64,000 nt of DNA from Cladorrhinum sp. PSN259 (Eukaryota > Ascomycota > Sordariomycetes > Sordariales > Podosporaceae): the NCBI GenBank assembly GCA_033725935.1, contig MU867060.1:682001-746000 (forward strand), written 5' to 3'. A program made the translations under genes and the position numbers. Positions 57,966 through 64,000 of the stretch are shown piece after piece. Below the pieces are notes generated by a model. The model was given only the letters and a program-made list of their open reading frames with translations. It was not told where the DNA came from and did not search any database. The stretch's first letter is position 1, and each line of letters starts with the position of its first letter.

Positions 57966-60903
57966 GGAGGGGTGTGCCGAAGAGGGATCAGGACAGCGAT
58001 TTCGCAACCTGCTCACTCAGCGAGTCAGGCCGCTCCCACGCTGTTAAACCTGCTCCCTGGCGCATTGCCCGCAGACCCGTTGCCGTTGCCTCAAATTCCC
58101 GGTACAACAAGGGGGTTTGGCATGTGCAAATCAAAGCATGGGATGCGGCATATAGGAACGCCCTGTAAAGGGGAACATTGGGACATGCGGGAGGTGGAAC
58201 CGAGTTCAACACCCCAAGACGCCCTCATCCGTTGTTACACCACCCCTCCCCTCTCACCACAAACAGACAGATATCCATGGGTGGCCGCAGCCCAGACTTC
58301 AGAACCCGCGTCCGGGAACGGGAGCAGCAGCGCCGCCTTGCTGATGATGACAGATGGGCAGAGCACTTGCAAAGGCGGACGGCACTAGCCTGATCTGACT
58401 CAAAGCCCCTCTCTGCACACTCGTGGCGGCGGGGCAAGTTCAAGCAACAGAACGACAGCTGTCATAGGAGTCGTGGACAACTCAACATCAACCAATTCGG
58501 GACAACAGCAACCCAGCACTGCCAGGACCGTGCCCAGACTTGATGACTTGATGATTTGGAAGAGGGCGGAGTATGTCGTTCGTCGGTGGGATTGGGGCTC
58601 AACCTGGAACCTTGAAAGGTCTTTGTGGCTAAAAGCGATGCCGGTGTTCTGGAAGCCCGCAAAGAAGCCTCCAGCAAGATGTGGGTAAATTGGTAATTGG
58701 CGGATGGTGGGTGGGAGGTGTACGGATGGAGGATAAAATGTAATACAACTTCATCAACTTACTTTGACATCATGGCCTGTGTTGCCCTCCGGAGGAGATC
58801 AAAACCTCCCGCACCAGCGGGTGCCATGTCTCCTGCGGGGCCCGACATGTTGCCCGCCTTGCTCAACAGCAACGCAGACGCGACTGCAACCTGTTGAAGC
58901 TGGTTGCGACACCCGGGGAGAGGTGCCAGGCGCGATAATTGGTGTAATAAGGCCGACTCGGTCCGGATCGGGCGTGGAGGTGCGGATGACTGTGGCCGAA
59001 GGCTCGGGGTGGTCGTCTTCGGATGTCGTCGAGGGAGTTGTCCGCCCGTGCGGTGGTGGTGCTGTCTGATGCCTGTCGGAAATGGTGATACCTGGTAGAA
59101 GACAAAAATGAAGGAATATGAGTTTGCTGCTGCTGTTGCTTCTTTCAATGCTTTGATTTCGATTTTCGATTTCGGGGGAGAAATCCAGACCAGCCGCGGG
59201 GGGGGGGATATCCGTGGTTGGGTTTGAAGTTAAGATGGGAAGGCGGGAAAGTCAAGTCCGGCGAAAATGCTCCCCGGTGCGATTATTCCTCTGTTTGAAC
59301 GATCAATGAGGCTTCCCGCTCGCCCTGCTAGCTTCTGCCCAAACTCGAGTTGCCCCGCGCAAGTTGACGCCTTCCACAGTGCCAACCCGTGCAGATAGTG
59401 GGGCTCTCAAAGGCTGCTCTGACTGCCGACACCAGCCGGGTTTTGGCTGGACTCTGCTAGGCAATTAACCACCTCACCTCACATCAAACGCAAGTGTAGG
59501 AAGTGAGGGGCAAGCTGACAAAATGACCCTTTTCTTTTGGTCAAACCGTCGACCAGGTGAGGGGAAGGCGGGTATCGATAGGAAAATTGCGAGATTATGA
59601 GATTAGGGGATACTGGATCGCGGCAATATTATGTCAAGTGTATTGTCAAGTCGATGTTGGCTCCGCCGCTTTTACGTGTAGTCGCTGCAGCTGAGCAGGT
59701 GGTTGGCTATCGTTCGTCCCAAGCATCCCTTTCTTTAACTCGAGAGATACAGTATCATGCGACAAGGTGGATGGATCTTCAATGGCTGGAGTGCGGGCGG
59801 TAAGGTAGAGAAGAGGAAAGCAGTGTTTGCCGGATAACTCCTCAATCTCCTACATTGGAGCCAACCACCTCATCAATGTCTCGACCTCTGCTCTATTTTT
59901 AATTGTGACGAACACACGGCCATCCAGAACGCCGGGTCGAGGCCACTCAGCTGCACCAAAACCCGCCTTCTGCTAGCTGCATTCGATATGTTCCGGGTAC
60001 ATACAAGAAATTACAGGCAATAATCTCATGGAGGATAGAAACAAAACATGTTGTTATGGGAAAATATACTTAATAGTGTAATAGGAATCATCAGCATGTG
60101 CAAGAAGCATATAATCTCTATTGGACCCTGAGGATTTGCTAGTCTAACCGAAAATTCTCAGATGAACCTCAACTTGTCAGTACCGCCAAGATCTGTTGGG
60201 AAAGGTGTGTCGCACAATCGCATAAGATTTACTGTTCTGGACTTCGGTCGAGCAACATCATCTCATCATCGATTCGATGCAGTGTGACAGCCCCCAAATT
60301 TGGGACCTGGAAGCATCCAAGCGCGGCCAGGAGGGTCCGATAGCGGGAGCTCCGGTTCTTTTCCATGTGGTGATATCTTCCTCTTTCTTTCCTTCCCCAA
60401 AGCGGCTGCTCCAAAGAAACCGCAGCGAGTTGTGTGTATTATCCTAGTGTTGGCGCAAGTCCATCAGCACAAACAGATCGACGGTTTTGGGATTATGCTT
60501 TCGATTCGTTTCCGCATTCCCCCTAGCGCAAGATATAAAACTCAACGGCCGCTTCCAAGAGTTAAATACGGGATGGCGAAGTCTCCATCCACTCAGCCAT
60601 CTCAGTCATCACTTTTAACTTCTTCGGTTCAGTGAACACTGCCATTCTCAGCTTCTGGATTACACAGAGGAACAAAATATTTCAAAATGCGAGGTTATGC
60701 AAGCAATCTGCATGTTAGCCCTATCCCGCCCTAACGCCACCATGCTGACCTCCCACTTTCCTCCGCTCCCTCGAGACCGACTTTCTCATGTCAGCCGGCA
60801 ATACCTTTTTGGCCTATAAACAGCTGGTCGATCTTTCTCGAATATATATTCCAAAAAGAAACCACAAATAGTCTCTCTGCACCTCACGTACAACAGTCGC
60901 CAC

Positions 60904-61305
60904 ATGGACGGCAGGCCTGCACGTCCACCGAAACGGTTGACCCTTGAAGACTTAACCAATCATTCTCTTGTCCTTTACAATTTGAAAGCTGTTTCTCCGT
61001 TTCTCCATCATCCTCCAGTCAACAAGCCATGGGGCCATGACTGGTTATCCGTGCCACCGGCTCTCCGTACACTATGTATCACCGGGAACATGGAAAAGCC
61101 TTCTTCGGCTCGCTGCTTTTCTTGCTTGTATGCACGCCCCCTCTCCCCCCCCTCTCTCTATTCCTTTTTTGTATCACCACCGAGATCTTGTTTTCTTGTG
61201 TTGCCACTTTCTGTAAGGGCCATTGAGACGTTGTGCCGCGGTAAGCGTAGGACACGGATGGCAGGCAGACAGACGCACCACCCCACTGGCATGCAAGAAG
61301 CTTAG
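60904..61305 (+). CDS. Doubtful small ORF (133 codons)
   Basis: I do not recognise the product. The ATG at 60904 has a good context (GCCACATGG), and a TATA-like tataaac lies about 88 nt upstream (near 60815), which gives a gene-like promoter layout. The protein begins MDGRPARPPKRLTLEDLTN, is rich in Pro, Ser, Leu and Arg, and has no signal peptide or domain. The second half is compositionally poor (PLSPPSLYSF), and an intron there cannot be excluded. This may be chance. Confidence 0.2.
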   Translation: MDGRPARPPKRLTLEDLTNHSLVLYNLKAVSPFLHHPPVNKPWGHDWLSVPPALRTLCITGNMEKPSSARCFSCLYARPLSPPSLYSFFVSPPRSCFLVLPLSVRAIETLCRGKRRTRMAGRQTHHPTGMQEA

Positions 61306-62253
61306 AAAGGCAAGTGTTGGCGATTCGTTTGTACCTTTTCCCAACCAAAGACTTAAGAAGGGAGTTGGTAGTACATACAACTTATAGTATATGCCATGTT
61401 CTTGTATGTCACGTAGCTCTGCCGCTGTCTCACCGCCTCCCGCCTCTGTCCCCGGATCTTTACCTGGGATACCTGGATCTCGCACCCCAGTGTAGTTCTA
61501 AGACCTCTTCGACGCCCGCACTTTCAGCCCTCAACCGGATGTGGCGTCGTTTAGTGGTCCTTAGTTCTGGTGAACAATGCTTATACTCTGATCTTAATGG
61601 GTAGGATTTACGAAGCCGCATCGGCCGAAACACACCCAAACACTTGTGGCGTTTTCTGGAAAGCAAGAGAACATTCCTTCAGTCTATCCCGTATCGTGCT
61701 GAATATTACGTTGTATTAAAGACTAAGCAAGACATGGGGCTGGCACCACGGACGGGATATTTGACTTCTGCCTCCGCTGGGGTTAGAAAAACTAGCGCGG
61801 TTCAGCCAAAAACGAGGTTTATGTATGGCACCGCACCAGTCACTCTAACCCGGGTGGAGGTCTACACCTGAGATCACCTGTGCTGTCCTACATTCCCAGG
61901 GCAATTCTGATATCACACACTTGAGCAACACTCTGAAGACCAACGGGTGCCTATTACTATGCTCAATGTTTCTTCCTCTCCAGCGAGAAAAATAAAAAAT
62001 AACAATAACAATAAATGTGTCTCTTTTTCAGTGTTTCCTTCTCCTTCGTGGCGTAAACATTCGTAAATCATATAAGAAGTCACCTCATCTCTAGTGCAGA
62101 AAAGCCCCCCGTCTGCTGGCTGGCTCGATGATCATGCCACAACCAAACTAGACATCGTTGCTTGACGAAAATAGCAAACTTCTTGACAAAAAACACATGC
62201 ATTGAGGAAAAACCCCACCTGACTTCTCCCCCCGCTAGCAACGCTCACTTTTC

Positions 62254-62700
62254 TCAAGGCCACGGAGCTGCCGCCTCAGCCTCAGCCTTCACTTTGGCCT
62301 CCGCAACAATGGCCTGCATCCGTTGAATCGTTGCCGGGTCCTCACCTGGTAACCGGCTGTGGGTAGTGCGCATGGTCAATGGCTCAGGAAGGGCAGCTAT
62401 ATTGTGTGATTCAAAGCATGTTAGCATGACCTGAACTCCACACAAACAACCAAAAATTGAGATCACAGAAAGGGCTTGGTGTGTGTGTGTGTGTGGGAAA
62501 TTCCTACAGGAGCTGAAATCCTGATGCTGAAGCTTGTTCTTGGAGTTTTCGTATTCCTCGCGGAACTTGGGCGTGTTCCAGGTCGTCGACTTGATGTTGA
62601 GCTGTTGCTGCTGCTGCTGCTGTGATGATGTGGCTGCGTCTGATCCGCCCGGTGTGGCGAGTGGTTGTTGTTGGTCGGCCATGATGGAATCTGAGTTCAT
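62254..62700 (-). CDS. Small two-exon protein of unknown function
   Basis: Exons 62700-62508 and 62396-62254 encode 111 residues (105 if the second ATG at 62682 is used); the 111-nt intron has a GTAGGA donor, a (GT)n/(AC)n run and an ATAG acceptor, and the phase fits. I do not recognise the family. Visible features are a run of seven Gln, then a charged helix-forming stretch (NTPKFREEYENSKNKLQHQD), a basic/hydroxyl segment (PLTMRTTHSRLPGEDPATIQ), and an Ala/Glu/Lys helix ending in AAAPWP. There is no signal peptide or membrane segment. The intron join is supported by frame and by the abrupt composition change across the splice sites. The first ATG is the default choice; the second has the better context. 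Confidence 0.55.
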   Translation of the reverse strand: MNSDSIMADQQQPLATPGGSDAATSSQQQQQQQLNIKSTTWNTPKFREEYENSKNKLQHQDFSSCRNFPHTHTHQALSVISIFGCLCGVQVMLTCFESHNIAALPEPLTMRTTHSRLPGEDPATIQRMQAIVAEAKVKAEAEAAAPWP

Positions 62701-63517
62701 GGGTGGTTTTTTGTTGTTGTGTGTCTTTGTGGAATTGATATAAGTGATGGGTTGCTGTCAACAAATAGTAGTAGTGTGGGTTGTTGGTCGGTAGGTTCAA
62801 AGTTGGCGGGGTATACCAGCGTTTCGAGTGTGGTTGTAACTGATCCCAACAAAGGAAAGGGCGATGGCTAAACAAAATTTCAAGATATGGATTCTTCACG
62901 AGGCTTGTTACACTTGAAAAATGGGTGGAAGATGTGTTTTGATAAGTTCCAAATCTGGAATTTGAGAGGTTAGGTGTTATTGAACTGTTTGTTCTCAGGT
63001 GCCTAGGTAATGATTACCTGGGGCTGAAAGTGGAGCGCAGTCCACGGGAAATGGAAGCCTTTGATCCCCACCCATCAATGATCTTTCCGCGAGGTTGAAT
63101 CGATCGAAAAGTCGAAACTCCGTTTTCAGTTTGGTTATTAGTTCTCTCAACAATTAAGTTTGTCGAATACCTATTCGTTTTTCTATGTAAAAATGAGGAA
63201 AACGCGATGCGATATCGGTATACCCTTATGGCGGTTTAGAGGGAGGTCTTCCCCGCTGTCTCCCAGGGGGTTTAAACAGTCTTGGCCCGTCTTTTTCCGC
63301 CCACACTGTGCCAATCATCAGAGAGCAATTTGAGATGACGTAGAGGACATGGATTACAAAGGATGTTATAGCCTGGACCCTCTCAGCTATCACGGGCAGC
63401 ATTTCTGGACACCTGGAGAGGGGACAGTTAGCACTAGAGCAATTTTCATTTTTCTGGTCTTAGAGAAAGCATTTGTTTTGTCTTTCTAGAGCTGGAAAAG
63501 CACCATCAATACTCACA
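62701..63517. other. Divergent intergenic region at right end
   Basis: This 817-bp region is upstream of both the small minus-strand gene and the right-edge plus-strand gene. No coding stretch or RNA signature is seen. Confidence 0.5.
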
Positions 63518-64000
63518 ATGGAGGTAACATTGCCTTGATATAAAACATACCAAGAGGGTCAAAATTCTGATATCAAAACAGGCAGTCTCAGCATACAGTT
63601 TCGCTAGTCTAGGCTGGCTCTCAGCTCAAGCTGTTCCCCTCATCATTTGGCCTTCGTTCATCAGCACACTCATCAGCGCTGATTCATCATATCATCATCC
63701 TGCCCGTTTACATGGTAAGGAGCTACCTACATATCCACGAGCATCAATGAAGCTATCGTAGACTGATCAACTTCCCAGATATTGAGAAATACTTTGCCCG
63801 CTCACTGGGCCTATCCCAGCTCACCTTAGGCCTCGTTCTTCTCATTCTTTCTGGTGCACTCCCACTGACATCCGTCACACATGGTGAGCTTCCATGCCGC
63901 GAACCGTTAGGCAACAACAGCCTTGAACTGACTAGCCATAGACCCAGCAGACGCTATTTCCCCCTACGCAACGGCGGCTGTCTTGATAAGCACCCTTTAC
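63518..64000 (+). CDS. 5' part of a multi-pass membrane protein (partial, leaves window)
   Basis: Short exons 63518-63523, 63582-63714, 63779-63883 and 63942-64000 join in consistent phase. The introns of 58, 64 and 58 nt have GTAACA/GTAAGG/GTGAGC donors and CAG/TAG acceptors. The 101 visible residues read as a coherent membrane protein. A first helix lies around SLGWLSAQAVPLIIWPSFIS, then a loop with HHPARLHDIEKYFARSLGLS, a second helix around TLGLVLLILSGALPL, a DPADAISPY turn and the start of a third helix. The DIExYFARSLG segment before a Leu-rich helix looks like the conserved core of a small fungal membrane protein family, but I cannot name it. The first exon (only Met-Glu) is the weakest part. 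The 3' end is outside the window. Confidence 0.7.

Larger units (their letters stand above)
57175..62253. other. 5-kb intergenic region with an assembly gap
   Basis: This lies upstream of SCH9 and downstream of the small gene at 62254-62700. It holds the SCH9 promoter, a low-quality C/G-rich block with N's (57703-57965), and short frames without motifs. A minus-strand run near 58840-58755 with good ATG context (MSGPAGDMAPAG...) ends at a GTAAGT-like donor, but I could not find a convincing next exon. One plus-strand frame is listed separately at 60904. Confidence 0.45.

Noticed and set aside
58755..58845. Minus-strand short exon candidate starting MSGPAGDMAPAG, followed by a GTAAGT-type donor
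   Set aside because: No downstream acceptor gives a sensible continuation; kept only as a note.

Overview
The window is nuclear DNA of a filamentous ascomycete, most likely a sordariomycete. The genes carry short (50-120 nt) GT-AG introns with CTNAC/CTGAC-type branch points. The gene set is typically fungal (SNX4/Atg24, SUN-family wall protein, Vps10 with two membrane segments, fused Ade2, Sch9 with a C2 domain, DOMON-b561, ATP synthase subunit h). Intergenic regions are long and rich in microsatellites, and there is a FunK1-type kinase relic. No tRNA or rRNA gene could be supported, and no CRISPR array or viral element was seen. The exact species cannot be told from the sequence.

Left part (1-24.1 kb): the 5' end of a SANT/Myb-like gene leaves the left edge on the minus strand, followed by snx4 (-), a three-finger C2H2 regulator with a polyglutamine tail (-), a SUN-family secreted protein (+), the sortilin-type receptor VPS10 (+), and a large unrecognised Ser-rich protein (-) with a 949-nt intron. 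The C2H2/SUN divergent spacer is about 4 kb and the VPS10/unknown convergent spacer about 4.6 kb; I see no gene in either.

Middle part (26.7-36.1 kb) looks like an accessory segment. A radical-SAM lysine 2,3-aminomutase (-) and a seven-exon MFS transporter of monocarboxylate type (+) are divergently paired. Next to them lies a gene-poor stretch holding a broken, inverted FunK1 kinase, a 153-bp diverged copy of an internal piece of the MFS gene, a degenerate tandem repeat, and an assembly gap flanked by two versions of the same sequence.

Right part (36.1-64 kb) is conserved housekeeping: ADE2 (-) and DUS4 (+) share a divergent promoter with a TGACTCA element. Then come a cyclin T/K-type protein (-), the S6-kinase-like AGC kinase Psk1 (+), a DOMON-cytochrome b561 protein (+), ATP synthase subunit h (+), and the AGC kinase SCH9 (-). 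A 5-kb spacer with a second gap follows, then a small unknown two-exon gene (-) and the start of a multi-exon membrane protein gene (+) that runs off the right edge. Two kinases that act downstream of TORC1 in other fungi sit within 13 kb of each other.

No clearly new multi-gene system was found. The most useful leads are the aminomutase-transporter pair with its relic island, the right-edge gene built from short exons, the possible N-terminal extension of Ade2, the open frame beyond the snx4 stop, and the two assembly artefacts.
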